A DNA stretch of 64,000 nucleotides from an uncultured Prevotellaceae bacterium (GCA_902764705.1 CACWWZ010000006.1:1-64000); one strand, 5' to 3'. Positions 17,388 through 27,294 are shown, counted from the stretch's first letter. Made by a program: numbers and translations. Notes: a model not told the origin generated them from the sequence alone.

Positions 17388-19050
17388 GTTACCGCCGATG
17401 AAGGAGAAAGTTCTGATCTATCAAGTGTTCACGAGGTTGTACGGCAATCGTAACGAGACCCGCAAGGAGAATGGTACGCTGGCCGAGAACGGTTGTGGAA
17501 AGATGAACGACTTCACACCGAAGGTGCTGAAGGAGTTGGCGCAGACGGGCTACAGTCATGTGTGGTATACGGGCATTATCCGTCACGCCACACAGACCGA
17601 CTACACAGCCTACGGCATTCCCCGCCAGCACCCTGCTGTGGTGAAAGGTAAGGCCGGTTCGCCCTATGCTATCACCGACTACTACGACGTGGACCCCGAC
17701 TTGGCTGTCGACGTGAAGCAGCGCATGCAGGAGTTCGAGCAGCTGGTGGAGCGCACGCATCAGGCTGGCATGAAGGTCATTATCGACTTCGTGCCTAACC
17801 ACGTGGCCCGCCAGTATAAGAGCATCTGCAAGCCACGCGGTGTGAAAGACCTTGGTGAGACGGACCAGTCGCTGCACGGCTTTGACCCGCAGAACAACTT
17901 CTACTACTGTCCCGGTGAGCGCTTCACTCCTTATTTCGACCTGTATAACGGCGAGATGGAACCCTATCTGGAAGAACCCGCCAAGGCTACGGGTAACGAC
18001 CATTTCGACAATGCCCCTGGGCGTAACGACTGGTACGAGACAGTGAAACTGAACTACGGCGTAGACTACTATGCCGGACGCATCGGCCATTTCGACCCCA
18101 TCCCAGACACGTGGCAGAAAATGACGAACATCCTGCTGTTCTGGGCGAAGAAGGGCGTCGACGGTTTCCGTTGTGACATGGCCGAGATGGTGCCTGCCGA
18201 ATTCTGGGCATACGCCACGAAGGCCGTGAAGAAGAAGTTCAAGAACATCATCTTCATGGGTGAGGTGTATAACCCCTTCGAATACCGCCACTATCTGGCT
18301 TCGGGCTTCGACTGGCTCTACGATAAAGTGGGCATGTACGACACCATGCGTGGTGTCATCTGCCGCATGGAACCCGCTGGGGCCATCACACAGGCCTGGC
18401 AGCAGACGGACGACATCCGCGACCACATGGTATACTTCCTAGAGAATCATGACGAGCAGCGTATCGGCAGCGATTTCTTTGCTGCGCGACCCGTAAAAGG
18501 CCTGCCAGGCATGATTACCTCGGCGCTGATGTATCAGAACCCCTTCATGCTGTATGCTGGCGAGGAATACGGTGAGCGCGGTATGGACCGCGAAGGATTC
18601 AGCGGCAACGACGGACGTACCACCATCTTCGACTACTGGAGCATCAACACCCTTTGTCGTGCTGCATCCAAGAAACTGACTGCCGACGAGGAGCACATCT
18701 TCGACATCCACCAGAAGACCTTGCAGCTGGCCCGTAAAGAAAAGGCTGTTGCTGAAGGACTGTCGTTCGACCTGATGTATGTGAACCAGCACCTGCAGCG
18801 CCAATACGCTTTTCTGCGCAAGGCTGACAACGAGCTGTTGCTGGTAGTGGTCAACTTCGAGGATCAGGAAGCGGTGATTGACGTGACGATACCCGCCCAT
18901 GCTTTCGACTATATGGACATGAAGGAGAAGAACGCCATTGCCACCGACCTGCTAACAAAAGAAAAACTGGCCGTTCGCCTGAAACGTGACGGTTCTGTCC
19001 GCATGGCTGTTCCTGCCAACGGCGGGCGAGTGTGGAAGATAAAACTGTAA
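17386..19050 (+). CDS. Cytoplasmic GH13 alpha-amylase-family enzyme
   Basis: Glycoside hydrolase family 13 protein of 554 residues without a signal peptide, so probably acting on intracellular alpha-glucans or maltodextrins. The four GH13 regions are present: IIDFVPNHVA; GVDGFRCDMAEM with the nucleophile Asp264; IIFMGEVYNP with the acid/base Glu293; and FLENHDEQR with Asp356. A C-terminal beta-domain (ADNELLLVVVNFEDQEAVID) follows. The ATG at 17386 overlaps the repeat array; an ATG four codons on (17398) gives the more usual start MKEKVLIYQVF. Exact specificity cannot be read. A strong terminator follows at 19066-19109. Confidence 0.92.
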   Translation: MLPPMKEKVLIYQVFTRLYGNRNETRKENGTLAENGCGKMNDFTPKVLKELAQTGYSHVWYTGIIRHATQTDYTAYGIPRQHPAVVKGKAGSPYAITDYYDVDPDLAVDVKQRMQEFEQLVERTHQAGMKVIIDFVPNHVARQYKSICKPRGVKDLGETDQSLHGFDPQNNFYYCPGERFTPYFDLYNGEMEPYLEEPAKATGNDHFDNAPGRNDWYETVKLNYGVDYYAGRIGHFDPIPDTWQKMTNILLFWAKKGVDGFRCDMAEMVPAEFWAYATKAVKKKFKNIIFMGEVYNPFEYRHYLASGFDWLYDKVGMYDTMRGVICRMEPAGAITQAWQQTDDIRDHMVYFLENHDEQRIGSDFFAARPVKGLPGMITSALMYQNPFMLYAGEEYGERGMDREGFSGNDGRTTIFDYWSINTLCRAASKKLTADEEHIFDIHQKTLQLARKEKAVAEGLSFDLMYVNQHLQRQYAFLRKADNELLLVVVNFEDQEAVIDVTIPAHAFDYMDMKEKNAIATDLLTKEKLAVRLKRDGSVRMAVPANGGRVWKIKL

Positions 19051-19065
19051 ATAACCCCCACCAAA

Positions 19066-19109
19066 CCTCCCCGAGGGAAGGCTTTTTTAGGCACTTTCCC
19101 TCGGGGAGG
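19066..19109 (+). terminator. Terminator after the GH13 gene
   Basis: A perfect 14-bp stem (CCTCCCCGAGGGAA at 19066-19079 and TTCCCTCGGGGAGG at 19096-19109), followed by C and six T residues on the plus strand. valS is convergent on the other side. Confidence 0.9.
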
Positions 19110-19121
19110 CTTTTTTGTTCA

Positions 19122-19138
19122 CTCCCCCTTGGGGGGAG
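19122..19138. repeat. CTCCCCCTTGGGGGGAG palindrome
   Basis: Intergenic palindrome just before the valS 3' end. It belongs to the same C-run/G-run family as 1314-1329, 35887-35901 and 35950-35963. Confidence 0.6.
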
Positions 19139-19155
19139 GTGGAGAGGGGTTCTAA

Positions 19156-21891
19156 TTATTTCTTCTGAGCCTTCAGGGCTGCCAGAGACTCTTTCAGGGC
19201 AGCAATTTTCTCCTCAGAGTCGCTCTGTTTCTTGCGTTCCATAGCCACAACGGCCTCGGGAGCATTGGCAACGAAGCGCTCGTTAGAAAGTTTCTTCATC
19301 ACACCCTGCAGGAATCCTTCGAGGTGCTTCAACTGGGCTTCCTGCTTTTCAATCTCAGCATCGATGTCGATCATGTTGCCCAGTGGAACGGCATACTCCG
19401 TCATACCTACCATGAAGGTGCTGGCAGTGCTGTCTTTCTCGCTTACCGAGGTAATTGCTTCCAGGTTGGCCATCTTCACAACGGCATCAGCATACTGGCC
19501 TTCGAGTTGTGAGTTCACCACCTGCAGCGTCAGCTTCTCCTTGTTGGCAATGTTCTTCTGGGCACGCACGGTGCGCACACCGCTGACTACCTGCTTCACC
19601 AGTTCGACGTCGGCAAGGAGCTTTTCGTCCTCAGCAGACAAACCGTCGAGAGAGAGACATTCGCGCATGATGCTCTCGCCGCCCTTGCGCTCATAGAGGG
19701 CCTGCCAAAGTTCTTCAGTAATGAACGGCATGAAGGGATGCAGCATCTTCAGCAACTTGTCGAAGAAGTCGAGGGTGGCGTTATAAGTCTGGGTGTTGAT
19801 GGGCTGTTGCTGTCCGTCGATGTAGGCGGGCTTCACCATCTCCAGATACCAGCCGGAGAACTCGTCCCAGAAGAGCTTATAGACAGCCATCAGGGCCTCC
19901 GAGATACGATACTTGGAGAAGAGATCGTCGAGTTCGGCAGCCACCTCTTTCAGTTTAGCGTCGAACCATTTCATGGCCAACTGCTCTGCACCGGTCTGTT
20001 CGATATCGTTGCTGACCTTCCAGCCCTTGACGAGGCGGAAGGCGTTCCAGATTTTATTGTTGAAGTTACGTCCCTGCTCGCAGAGAGCCTCGTCGAAGAG
20101 AATGTCGTTACCGGCAGGAGCGGAGAGCATCATGCCCATGCGCACACCATCGGCTCCGAACTTCTCGATGAGTTCGATGGGGTCGGGGCTGTTGCCCAGC
20201 GACTTCGACATCTTACGACCCAGCTTGTCGCGGACAATACCTGTGAAGTAGACGTTCTTGAAGGGGAACTTGCCCATATACTCCTCACCGGCCATGATCA
20301 TGCGTGCTACCCAGAAGAAGATGATGTCGGGAGCCGTCACCAGGTCGCTGGTGGGGTAGTAGTAGTTGATTTCCTCGTTGCCGGGGTTGTTGATGCCGTC
20401 GAACAGCGAGACGGGCCACAGCCACGAGCTGAACCATGTGTCGAGGGCGTCCTCGTCCTGACGAAGATCGCTGAGCTGCAGGTTAGCATTGCCGCTTGCC
20501 TTGCGGGCCAGTTCGAGGGCCTTTTCAGCGGTCTCGGCGACTACGAACTTTTCCTCGGCGACAGAATCGCCGAGCACCGGACTGTCGTAATAGTATGCGG
20601 GAATGCGGTGGCCCCACCACAGCTGGCGCGAGATGCACCAGTCCTGAATATTCTCCAGCCAGTTCTTATAGGTGTTGACATACTTCTGCGGATAGAAATG
20701 CATCTCGCCTTCCATCACAGGCTTCAGGGCAATCTCTGCGAAGTGTTCCATTTTGAGGAACCACTGCAGCGAGAGACGCGGCTCGATGGCGGTGTCGGGG
20801 TTGCGCTCGGAGTAGCCCACCTTATTGGTATAGTCCTCCACCTTCTCCATCAGGCCTGCTTCCTGCAGGTCCTTGGTAATCTGCTTGCGGCAGGCGAAGC
20901 GGTCCATGCCGACATAGAGCGGTGACTGCTCGGAGATGGTACCGTCGGCATTGAAGATGTCGATGGTCTCCAAGTTGTGCGTCTTGCCCAACATGTAGTC
21001 GTTAGTGTCGTGGGCGGGAGTGACCTTCAGACAACCCGTACCGAACTCGATATCCACATAGCGGTCCTCGATGACGGGAATGACGCGGTTCACCAGAGGC
21101 ACGATGACCTTGCGGCCCTTGAGCCACTGGTTCTTCGGGTCCTTAGGGTTGATGCACATGGCGGTATCGCCCATGATGGTCTCAGGACGCGTGGTGGCCA
21201 CGACGGCGTAATAGCCTTTTTCGTCTTTGTGGACGACGTTGCCTTCGCCGCTGACAGAATCAGCGGCCACGGGACCGTCCACATAGTATTTCAGGTGGAA
21301 CAGGTGGCTCTGCTCCTCTTTATAAATAACCTCCTCGGTTGAGAGGGCGGTGAGGGCCTTGGGGTCCCAGTTCACCATGCGCAGGCCACGATAGATGTAG
21401 CCTTTGTTGTAGAGGTCGACGAAGACCTTGATAACACTCTCGGAACGCTTTTCGTCCATCGTGAAGGCCGTGCGGTCCCAGTCACAACTGGCACCCAGAC
21501 GGCGCAACTGCTTCAGGATAATGCCTCCGTGCTCGTCGGTCCAGTCCCAGGCATGCTTCAGAAACTCGTCGCGCGTCAGGTCACGTTTCTTGATGCCCTG
21601 TTCGGCAAGTTTCTTCACTACTTTTGCCTCGGTAGCAATCGAGGCGTGGTCGGTGCCGGGTACCCAGCAGGCATTCTTGCCCTCCATGCGGGCACGACGA
21701 ATCAGAATGTCCTGAATGGTGTTGTTCAACATATGGCCCATGTGCAACACACCAGTCACATTGGGCGGTGGGATAACGATGGTGTAGGGCTGACGTCCAT
21801 CGGGTTTCGAGGCGAACAACTTGTTGTCCAGCCAATACTGATACCATTTCGATTCGACCTCTTTTGGGTCGTATTTGCTTGCTAATTCCAT
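19156..21891 (-). CDS. valS: Valyl-tRNA synthetase
   Basis: Class I aminoacyl-tRNA synthetase, 911 residues. The HIGH-type motif is [13 protein letters not shown] (HMGH at 50-53). The KMSKS motif is [16 protein letters not shown], near residue 560. The editing domain contains [13 protein letters not shown] and [15 protein letters not shown]. An anticodon-binding helical domain follows, and the C-terminal coiled-coil arm ([20 protein letters not shown] ... [13 protein letters not shown]) is the typical ValS tail. It is transcribed from the box at 21914-21921 with a leader of about 20 nt, divergent from mazG. No anomalies. Confidence 0.98.
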   Translation of the reverse strand: MELASKYDPKEVESKWYQYWLDNKLFASKPDGRQPYTIVIPPPNVTGVLHMGHMLNNTIQDILIRRARMEGKNACWVPGTDHASIATEAKVVKKLAEQGIKKRDLTRDEFLKHAWDWTDEHGGIILKQLRRLGASCDWDRTAFTMDEKRSESVIKVFVDLYNKGYIYRGLRMVNWDPKALTALSTEEVIYKEEQSHLFHLKYYVDGPVAADSVSGEGNVVHKDEKGYYAVVATTRPETIMGDTAMCINPKDPKNQWLKGRKVIVPLVNRVIPVIEDRYVDIEFGTGCLKVTPAHDTNDYMLGKTHNLETIDIFNADGTISEQSPLYVGMDRFACRKQITKDLQEAGLMEKVEDYTNKVGYSERNPDTAIEPRLSLQWFLKMEHFAEIALKPVMEGEMHFYPQKYVNTYKNWLENIQDWCISRQLWWGHRIPAYYYDSPVLGDSVAEEKFVVAETAEKALELARKASGNANLQLSDLRQDEDALDTWFSSWLWPVSLFDGINNPGNEEINYYYPTSDLVTAPDIIFFWVARMIMAGEEYMGKFPFKNVYFTGIVRDKLGRKMSKSLGNSPDPIELIEKFGADGVRMGMMLSAPAGNDILFDEALCEQGRNFNNKIWNAFRLVKGWKVSNDIEQTGAEQLAMKWFDAKLKEVAAELDDLFSKYRISEALMAVYKLFWDEFSGWYLEMVKPAYIDGQQQPINTQTYNATLDFFDKLLKMLHPFMPFITEELWQALYERKGGESIMRECLSLDGLSAEDEKLLADVELVKQVVSGVRTVRAQKNIANKEKLTLQVVNSQLEGQYADAVVKMANLEAITSVSEKDSTASTFMVGMTEYAVPLGNMIDIDAEIEKQEAQLKHLEGFLQGVMKKLSNERFVANAPEAVVAMERKKQSDSEEKIAALKESLAALKAQKK

Positions 21892-21913
21892 AAACGTATT
21901 TAAATAATGGCTG

Positions 21914-21921
21914 CAAAGGTA
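21914..21921 (-). promoter_or_regulatory. -7 promoter box of valS
   Basis: TACCTTTG followed by C on the minus strand, 22 nt before the valS ATG. Confidence 0.75.
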
Positions 21922-21965
21922 CGAAATTTTTCTTAATTAATGATACACTATTCACATTTTTTTCT

Positions 21966-21973
21966 TACCTTTG
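21966..21973 (+). promoter_or_regulatory. -7 promoter box of mazG
   Basis: TACCTTTG followed by C. Only 9 nt separate the box from the ATG at 21983, so the leader can be only a few bases long. The box overlaps a TTG at 21971 that therefore cannot be the start. Confidence 0.7.
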
Positions 21974-21982
21974 CAGTTGGCT

Positions 21983-22789
21983 ATGGAAAGAAAGCATACT
22001 AAAGAAGAGAAAATGCAGGCCTTCGGGCGTCTGTTGGACGTGATGGACAGACTTCGCGAAGAATGTCCTTGGGACCGAAAACAGACGAACGAGTCGCTGC
22101 GTGCAAATACTATTGAAGAGACCTACGAACTCTGTGAGGCCTTGATACGCGACGACCAGTGCGAGATATGCAAAGAGTTGGGCGACGTGCTGCTGCATAT
22201 CGTTTTTTACGGAAGGATAGGAGAGGAGAAAGGACAGTTCGATATCGCTGATGTCTGCAATAAGTTGTGTGACAAGTTGATTTTCCGTCATCCCCACGTC
22301 TATGGGGAGGCTATTGCCAAGGACGCAGAACAAGTGCTGGAGAGTTGGGAACAGATTAAGCTGAAGGAAAAGGACGGCAATAAAACAGTGCTCTCGGGTG
22401 TCCCTTCGGCATTACCTTCGCTGATTAAGGCCTATCGCATCCAGGACAAGGCCCGCAATGTGGGTTTCGACTGGGAAGACAAGCAGGACGTGTGGGCCAA
22501 GGTGCGTGAAGAACTGGATGAGCTGGAAGTGGAAATGCGAAGGGGAAATAAGGAAAAATCCGAACAAGAGTTGGGTGATTTCCTCTTTGCTGTCATCAAT
22601 GCTGCCCGACTGTATAAGCTTAATCCGGATAATGCTCTGGAGATGACAAACCAGAAGTTTATCCGTCGCTTTAACTATATAGAGCAGCATAGTATCCGCG
22701 CTGGAAAGCCCCTAAAGGATATGATGCTGGAGGAGATGGATGCCTTGTGGAACGAGGCGAAAGCACTGGAAAAAGATACTAACGACTAA
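21983..22789 (+). CDS. mazG: Nucleoside triphosphate pyrophosphohydrolase MazG
   Basis: House-cleaning enzyme that hydrolyses (d)NTPs to the monophosphate and pyrophosphate. About 268 residues from ATG 21983, a normal length for the two-domain form. Domain 1 has LREECPWDRKQTNESLRANT and the Mg2+-binding EETYELCEAL and ELGDVLLHIVFYGRIGEEKG. Domain 2 repeats the fold with KVREELDELEVEM and ELGDFLFAVINAARLYKLNP. A lipoprotein gene follows after 12 nt. The almost leaderless start is noteworthy. Identity is firm. Confidence 0.95.
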   Translation: MERKHTKEEKMQAFGRLLDVMDRLREECPWDRKQTNESLRANTIEETYELCEALIRDDQCEICKELGDVLLHIVFYGRIGEEKGQFDIADVCNKLCDKLIFRHPHVYGEAIAKDAEQVLESWEQIKLKEKDGNKTVLSGVPSALPSLIKAYRIQDKARNVGFDWEDKQDVWAKVREELDELEVEMRRGNKEKSEQELGDFLFAVINAARLYKLNPDNALEMTNQKFIRRFNYIEQHSIRAGKPLKDMMLEEMDALWNEAKALEKDTND

Positions 22790-22801
22790 AAAAATAATGG
22801 T

Positions 22802-23461
22802 ATGAAAAAACTTGCTATTTTTACAATCGTATCGGCTGTTATGTTGATGATGGCTGCGTGTGGTGGAAAATCGGAGAAGGTTCCTTTCGACAATGGTGAT
22901 TCTGCCGATGTGGCTAATGCCGACCCCACAATCTATGGCGTCTGTGCCGAAGGTACGGCTATGAATACCCTACAGTTGATTACCGATATGGGTGATACCC
23001 TGTCGCTCGATATTTCAACGGCACAGGAGAATAGTCAGGTGTTTGGCGGTATGCACGTCGGCGACCGTATGGCCGTCATTCCTGATGCAGAAAAAACGTC
23101 AGCTGTGATGGTTATCAACCAGGCTGCACTGCTTGGCAACTGGGTGATGCCCAACCCGTTGGATGGTTCCGATGAAGTCGGTATCGCCATCAAGGAAGGT
23201 GGTATTGCTGAGGGTATAGACCAAAGTACTATCGCTTACAGGACTTGGCGACTGAGTCGTGGAAAGCTGGAGATTGTCATGGTGCGCGAAGGCGGTAGCG
23301 AGGAAGAAGAAACCTATCTCTACGATATTGTGAAACTTGGTGCCGACTCGCTCGTGTACAAAGATGGCGATGAAACCTTCGAATACAGCCGTCAGAAGCC
23401 TAAGGAAGAGTACGGCAAGGATGTCCAGTTGGAAGATTCTCAGAACGAATTCTTCTTGTAA
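22802..23461 (+). CDS. Predicted lipoprotein, lipocalin-like
   Basis: Protein of 219 residues with a lipoprotein signal peptide (lipobox MMAAC, Cys20) and an acidic mature part. Two beta-rich segments are visible: residues 45-105 (GTAMNTLQLITDMGDTLSLD...) and 110-200, where LLGNWVMPNPLDGS and AYRTWRLSRGKLEIVMVRE resemble the small lipocalin-like domains common in Prevotella lipoproteins. Function unknown. It lies between mazG and rnz with short spacers (12 and 11 nt), so the three are probably co-transcribed, although nothing links them functionally. The lipoprotein call is firm; the fold call is tentative. Confidence 0.7.
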   Translation: MKKLAIFTIVSAVMLMMAACGGKSEKVPFDNGDSADVANADPTIYGVCAEGTAMNTLQLITDMGDTLSLDISTAQENSQVFGGMHVGDRMAVIPDAEKTSAVMVINQAALLGNWVMPNPLDGSDEVGIAIKEGGIAEGIDQSTIAYRTWRLSRGKLEIVMVREGGSEEEETYLYDIVKLGADSLVYKDGDETFEYSRQKPKEEYGKDVQLEDSQNEFFL

Positions 23462-23472
23462 TTGTTGCATTC

Positions 23473-24387
23473 TTGGAACCGTTTAGAGTACACATTTTAG
23501 GTTGCGGAAGTGCATTGCCCACACCTCGCCACTATGCCTCGGCACAAGTGGTGGAGGTGAGGGGAAAGTTGTTCCTGATAGACTGTGCGGAGGGAACGCA
23601 GGTACAGTTGCGCCGTTCGCACATCCGGTTTACGAAAATCAGTGCCGTCTTCATTACTCATCTGCATGGCGATCACTGTTTCGGACTGATTGGTATGCTT
23701 AGTACGTTCGGTTTGTTGGGACGTACTGCCCGATTGGCTATCTATGCCCCAGGCGAGTTGGAGGATGTTTTGAGGTTACAAATGCGGATGTTCTGTCACG
23801 ATTTCGACTATGAGGTTGATTTCCATATGGTGGATACTACACAGCAACAGGTCATCTACGAAGACCGCTCGCTGACCGTCGAGACTATTCCTTTGGAACA
23901 TCGCATGCCCTGTTGCGGATACATTTTCCGTGAAAAGCCTCAGTTGCCCCATATCCGTCGCGACATGATTGATTTCTATGAGATTCCCGTCTGCCAGATG
24001 AACAACATTAAAGCCGGTGCCGACTGGATAACTGCTGAAGGAGAGGTGGTGGAAAACCGACGTCTGGTGACACCCGCTGAGGCTCCCCGGGCATATGCCT
24101 ATTGTAGTGATACGCGTTATATCCCCACGTTGCACGAACGACTTAAAGGCGTTACGACCCTGTATCACGAGAGTACCTATGGAGAAGACAATTTGTTGTT
24201 AGCCGAGAAGTATCACCATTCGACAGCCCGACAGGCTGCACAGGTAGCGCGAGACGCCGGTGTTGACCAACTGTTGTTGGGACATTATTCATCTCGATAT
24301 GAAGATGAGAATGTGCTGCTTCGGGAGGCCCAGGAAGTGTTCCCGAATACCCGTTTGACGGACGAACAGGCTGTTTTTGACGTATAA
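23473..24387 (+). CDS. rnz: Ribonuclease Z
   Basis: Metallo-beta-lactamase-fold endonuclease that matures tRNA 3' ends; 304 residues. The start is TTG at 23473 (TTG-GAA-CCG), because the family N-terminus FRVHILGCGSALPT follows immediately and no ATG is available. The metal site HLHGDH is at 63-68. Further ligands lie in LEHRMPCCGY, the aspartate in AYCSDTRY, and LLLGHYSSRY near the C-terminus; ESTYGEDN is the expected conserved stretch. The TTG start may lower expression. Confidence 0.95.
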   Translation: MEPFRVHILGCGSALPTPRHYASAQVVEVRGKLFLIDCAEGTQVQLRRSHIRFTKISAVFITHLHGDHCFGLIGMLSTFGLLGRTARLAIYAPGELEDVLRLQMRMFCHDFDYEVDFHMVDTTQQQVIYEDRSLTVETIPLEHRMPCCGYIFREKPQLPHIRRDMIDFYEIPVCQMNNIKAGADWITAEGEVVENRRLVTPAEAPRAYAYCSDTRYIPTLHERLKGVTTLYHESTYGEDNLLLAEKYHHSTARQAAQVARDAGVDQLLLGHYSSRYEDENVLLREAQEVFPNTRLTDEQAVFDV

Positions 24388-24433
24388 AATGAAATTTTAT
24401 GCCCAAAAATTTGGAATTATCAATTATTCTTCG

Positions 24434-24441
24434 TACTTTTG
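24434..24441 (+). promoter_or_regulatory. -7 promoter box of the envelope-module operon
   Basis: TACTTTTG followed by C, 24 nt before the ATG at 24466. It is probably the promoter of the whole run through 27782. Confidence 0.65.
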
Positions 24442-24465
24442 CACAAACTATATAGTAATTTGCTT

Positions 24466-24780
24466 ATGATTAAAAGACTACTCATATTCTCCATTGCCAT
24501 GTCAATGATGCTTTCTGCACCACTTTTTGTGAGTGCTGCCGAAGCTGAAATGATACCGCAGGAGCAGACGATAGAGGATGACATCAGCATCTCTGTCAAT
24601 GGTCAGTTTGTGACCATTAATGGTGCTCAGGGGCTGACGCTTGAAGTCGTCTCACTGACGGGTCGTCTTGTCAAAACTGTGAAGATTGAGAGCCCTGCTC
24701 AACGCATAGAACTTAACGTACCCAAAGGTTGTTACATTTTGAAAATAGGCAAAGTGGTAAGAAAGGTTGCCATTCGTTAA
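24466..24780 (+). CDS. Small secreted protein consisting of a sorting-domain-like fold
   Basis: 104 residues from ATG 24466. After a signal peptide (MIKRLLIFSIAMSMMLSAPL, cleavage near VSAAEA) only about 75 residues remain. From ISVNGQFVTINGAQGLTLEV through VSLTGRLVKTVKIESP to LNVPKGCYILKIGKVVRKVA they follow the pattern of the T9SS type-A C-terminal sorting domain (GR-L-V, PKG-Y-IL, K-K-A-R). There is no cargo domain in front. It may be an orphan sorting domain, a small cell-surface protein, or the remnant of a larger gene. Its last 52 nt overlap the next gene in another frame. Confidence 0.75.
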   Translation: MIKRLLIFSIAMSMMLSAPLFVSAAEAEMIPQEQTIEDDISISVNGQFVTINGAQGLTLEVVSLTGRLVKTVKIESPAQRIELNVPKGCYILKIGKVVRKVAIR

Positions 24781-26321
24781 CAGCCATCTTATCATTGTTG
24801 TTACTCCTTATTATGGGGTGTGACAGCTATGTACATAAGGATAGAAAAATCACGATGGAGGCGTTTTCTGATATGAAGACGCCTGCCTTTGTTTTAAGTA
24901 CTTCTGAAATCCATCAACAGCTACAGCAGATGGCAGGCTCCGATGCTGTGAAGACAGAAGCCGATCGGGAAGTGCGAAACTATTATGACAAGGAAAATAG
25001 TCCGTTGTTGTGGATAGAGCGTACTGGCTTTAACCAAAGTGCCGATTCCTTGCTGGCTTGGTTACATTTGCTTGGTGAGATAGGATTTTCTGAAAATGCT
25101 TTTGGCGTGAAGGCTATAGAGAATGACTTGCAGACTTTCCGTAGTCTTGCATTTGATGAGAAGAATCATGCCAGTGTGGTGGCTGCACGGTTGGAATACC
25201 GGTTGACGAAGGCCTGCATGCGCTATTGCTATGGCCTGCGTTTTGGTTTTGTGAACCCTCATCGCATGTTGAACCACCTGGATGTGGAAAAGCAGGATTC
25301 TGCGCGCCGGTACGTTAAATACCGTGGACTTTTCGATGTCGATATTGATACACCCGGTGAACACTACGCCTCATTGGTTGCTAGGAAGATTGCTAACGAT
25401 AGCATAGCGGACTACCTGCGTGAGATACAGCCTCAGGACGCATTCTACCAGAAACTGAAGTCGATGCTTCCCCAAGCCTCTTCGTCCGAACAACGTCAGC
25501 GCATCATTGTTAATATGGAGCGCAGCCGCTGGCGTCGTCATCAGCCATTGGACGTTAATGGAAAGCGTGTGGTGGTTAATATTCCTGCCTTCCACCTGTA
25601 TGCCTACAGCCCGGAAGAGACGCTTGATATGCGAGTGGTTTGTGGGAATGTGAAAACCAAGACACCCCAACTTTCAAGCAATATTGAGTGGATGGAAGCG
25701 AATCCGCAGTGGGTGATTCCTACGAGTATCATAGAAAACGAGGTGTCGGGTCGTGCAGGCGATTCAGCCTATTTTGCAAGAAACCGCTACAATATCGTTG
25801 ATAAGGCCACCAACCAGACTATTGACGCTAGCAACGTGTCGCGCCAGATGCTGCTTAGCGGTAAGTATCGTATTGCCCAGCAGGGTGGGGCAGGCAACTC
25901 GTTGGGACGTATTGTTTTCCGATTCAAGAATAGTTTCTCCGTTTTCCTTCACGATACGTCGACCCCCAGTGCCTTCCAGCGCGATACCAGAGCTTTTTCG
26001 CACGGTTGTGTGCGTGTGTCAAAACCCTTTGAACTGGCTCGTTTCGTGCTTGACAGTCCAGACGAATGGTTGCTAGACCGTATCCGTATCGCTATGGGAA
26101 TGACGCCTGAAACAGACCAGGGAATGCAGTGGATCCGTTCGCATCCGGACCATGAAGCCCGTAATAAGATTATCGGCTATATTCCCGTGACTCCTCGCGT
26201 ACCTATTTTTATTATATATTATACACTTTGGCCAGACGAAGCAGGCGTGTTACAGACATGGCCTGATGTCTATGGATATGACAAAGTGATGTGGAACCAA
26301 TTGAAGCCTTTCGTAGAATGA
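24729..26321 (+). CDS. L,D-transpeptidase lipoprotein (YcbB-like)
   Basis: Predicted periplasmic peptidoglycan cross-linking enzyme of the YcbB/LdtD type, 530 residues. The only start that retains the signal is TTG 24729: basic region RQSGKK, hydrophobic LTAILSLLLLLIM and lipobox LIMGC (Cys31). An N-terminal helical/scaffold domain (about 80-270) precedes the YkuD domain (about 285-460). The catalytic Cys427 lies in SHGCVRVS, and the upstream histidine in FLHDTSTPSAF. IEWMEANPQWVIPTSI is a typical YcbB-family stretch. It overlaps the small gene before it, and its stop overlaps the sigma-factor start (ATGA), so the genes are translationally coupled. Confidence 0.92.
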   Translation: MLHFENRQSGKKGCHSLTAILSLLLLLIMGCDSYVHKDRKITMEAFSDMKTPAFVLSTSEIHQQLQQMAGSDAVKTEADREVRNYYDKENSPLLWIERTGFNQSADSLLAWLHLLGEIGFSENAFGVKAIENDLQTFRSLAFDEKNHASVVAARLEYRLTKACMRYCYGLRFGFVNPHRMLNHLDVEKQDSARRYVKYRGLFDVDIDTPGEHYASLVARKIANDSIADYLREIQPQDAFYQKLKSMLPQASSSEQRQRIIVNMERSRWRRHQPLDVNGKRVVVNIPAFHLYAYSPEETLDMRVVCGNVKTKTPQLSSNIEWMEANPQWVIPTSIIENEVSGRAGDSAYFARNRYNIVDKATNQTIDASNVSRQMLLSGKYRIAQQGGAGNSLGRIVFRFKNSFSVFLHDTSTPSAFQRDTRAFSHGCVRVSKPFELARFVLDSPDEWLLDRIRIAMGMTPETDQGMQWIRSHPDHEARNKIIGYIPVTPRVPIFIIYYTLWPDEAGVLQTWPDVYGYDKVMWNQLKPFVE

Positions 26322-26869
26322 CAAAACAAGACGAACAATTGTTGATGCAGCAACTGTTGGATCCAGCGAAGCAGCGTAAGGCATTCGAACAGGTAGTACG
26401 CGAGTACGGTGAACAGCTTTACTGGCAGATTCGCCGTATGGTACTCATCCATGAGGATGCAGACGACGTATTGCAGAATGTGTTTATCAAGGCCTGGAGT
26501 CATTTGGACGATTTCCATCAGGAGTCTCGCCTGTCAACATGGCTTTATCGCATAGCTGTCAATGAAAGCCTCGATTTTCTGCGCAAACAGAAAAATTCGA
26601 GTATGATTCATACGGATGATGTTGAAAGTGGCGTCGCCAATATGCTGGTTGCCGATAACTATTTTGACGGTGACGAAACGGAAGCCATGTTGCAGGAAGC
26701 AATCAGCCAACTGCCTGATGTACAGCGTACTGTATTCACTTTACGCTATTACGATGACATGAAATACAGCGAGATGAGTAGGATACTAAAGACCTCGGAA
26801 GGGTCGCTGAAAGCCTCTTATCATATAGCCGTAAAAAAGATTTCTGAATTTTTTAAGCACCGCGATTAA
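26318..26869 (+). CDS. ECF RNA polymerase sigma factor
   Basis: Sigma-70 family group IV factor of 183 residues from the ATG at 26318, which shares ATGA with the stop of the L,D-transpeptidase. Region 2 is VREYGEQLYWQIRRMVLIHE ... DADDVLQNVFIKAW ... FHQESRLSTWLYRIAVNESL. Region 4 is ISQLPDVQRTVFTLRYYDDM ... SEMSRILKTSEGSLKASYHI. No extra domains. A gene with the profile of a short membrane anti-sigma factor follows after 44 nt. Tight coupling to a cell-wall enzyme suggests an envelope-stress regulon. Regulation by the following two genes is inferred. Confidence 0.95.
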   Translation: MTKQDEQLLMQQLLDPAKQRKAFEQVVREYGEQLYWQIRRMVLIHEDADDVLQNVFIKAWSHLDDFHQESRLSTWLYRIAVNESLDFLRKQKNSSMIHTDDVESGVANMLVADNYFDGDETEAMLQEAISQLPDVQRTVFTLRYYDDMKYSEMSRILKTSEGSLKASYHIAVKKISEFFKHRD

Positions 26870-26913
26870 ACTTTTTGCCCCAAGTATCGTCATATAGAAA
26901 AATAAAGCAAGAT

Positions 26914-27294
26914 ATGAACTACGAAGAAAAGGAAATGCAAGAACGTTTCGGTAAGGGAAATCCCTTCCGAGTGCCAGAAGGTTATTTTGACCAGCTTACT
27001 GACCGAGTGATGGCTCAATTGCCCGAGCGTGAACAGCAGGCAGAGCAGATTTCTTTGTCAGACCGTCACCCGAAGAGTCGTTTGGTGGCTCTTCGTCCTT
27101 GGTTCTATGCTGCAGCATGTACGATTGCTGTTGTTGTCATGGGAGTTACTTTCCTTTCCCATGATTCTGCCGAAGAACAGCCTCTTGCTTCGACCTCGAC
27201 AACCACCAACACAGAGAGTCAATATATTGATGATGCAGCCGACTATGTAATGCTCGACAATGCCGAGATTTACGCTTGTTTGGCCGAGAATTAA
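26914..27294 (+). CDS. Probable anti-sigma factor (single-span membrane protein)
   Basis: 126 residues from ATG 26914 (MNYEEKEMQERFG). The cytoplasmic N-terminal part holds NPFRVPEGYFDQLTDRVMAQ, a motif I associate with proteins following ECF sigma genes in Bacteroidetes. One membrane helix (WFYAAACTIAVVVMGVTFL, about 75-93) is followed by a short Ser/Thr-rich periplasmic tail. It lacks the zinc-binding ZAS motif, so the anti-sigma call rests on topology and position. An alternative is a small membrane adaptor. The Spy-like gene follows 17 nt later. Confidence 0.65.
   Translation: MNYEEKEMQERFGKGNPFRVPEGYFDQLTDRVMAQLPEREQQAEQISLSDRHPKSRLVALRPWFYAAACTIAVVVMGVTFLSHDSAEEQPLASTSTTTNTESQYIDDAADYVMLDNAEIYACLAEN

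Noticed and set aside
19738..20925. 395-codon plus-strand reading frame opposite valS
   Set aside because: Shadow of valS; composition and lack of motifs argue against a gene.
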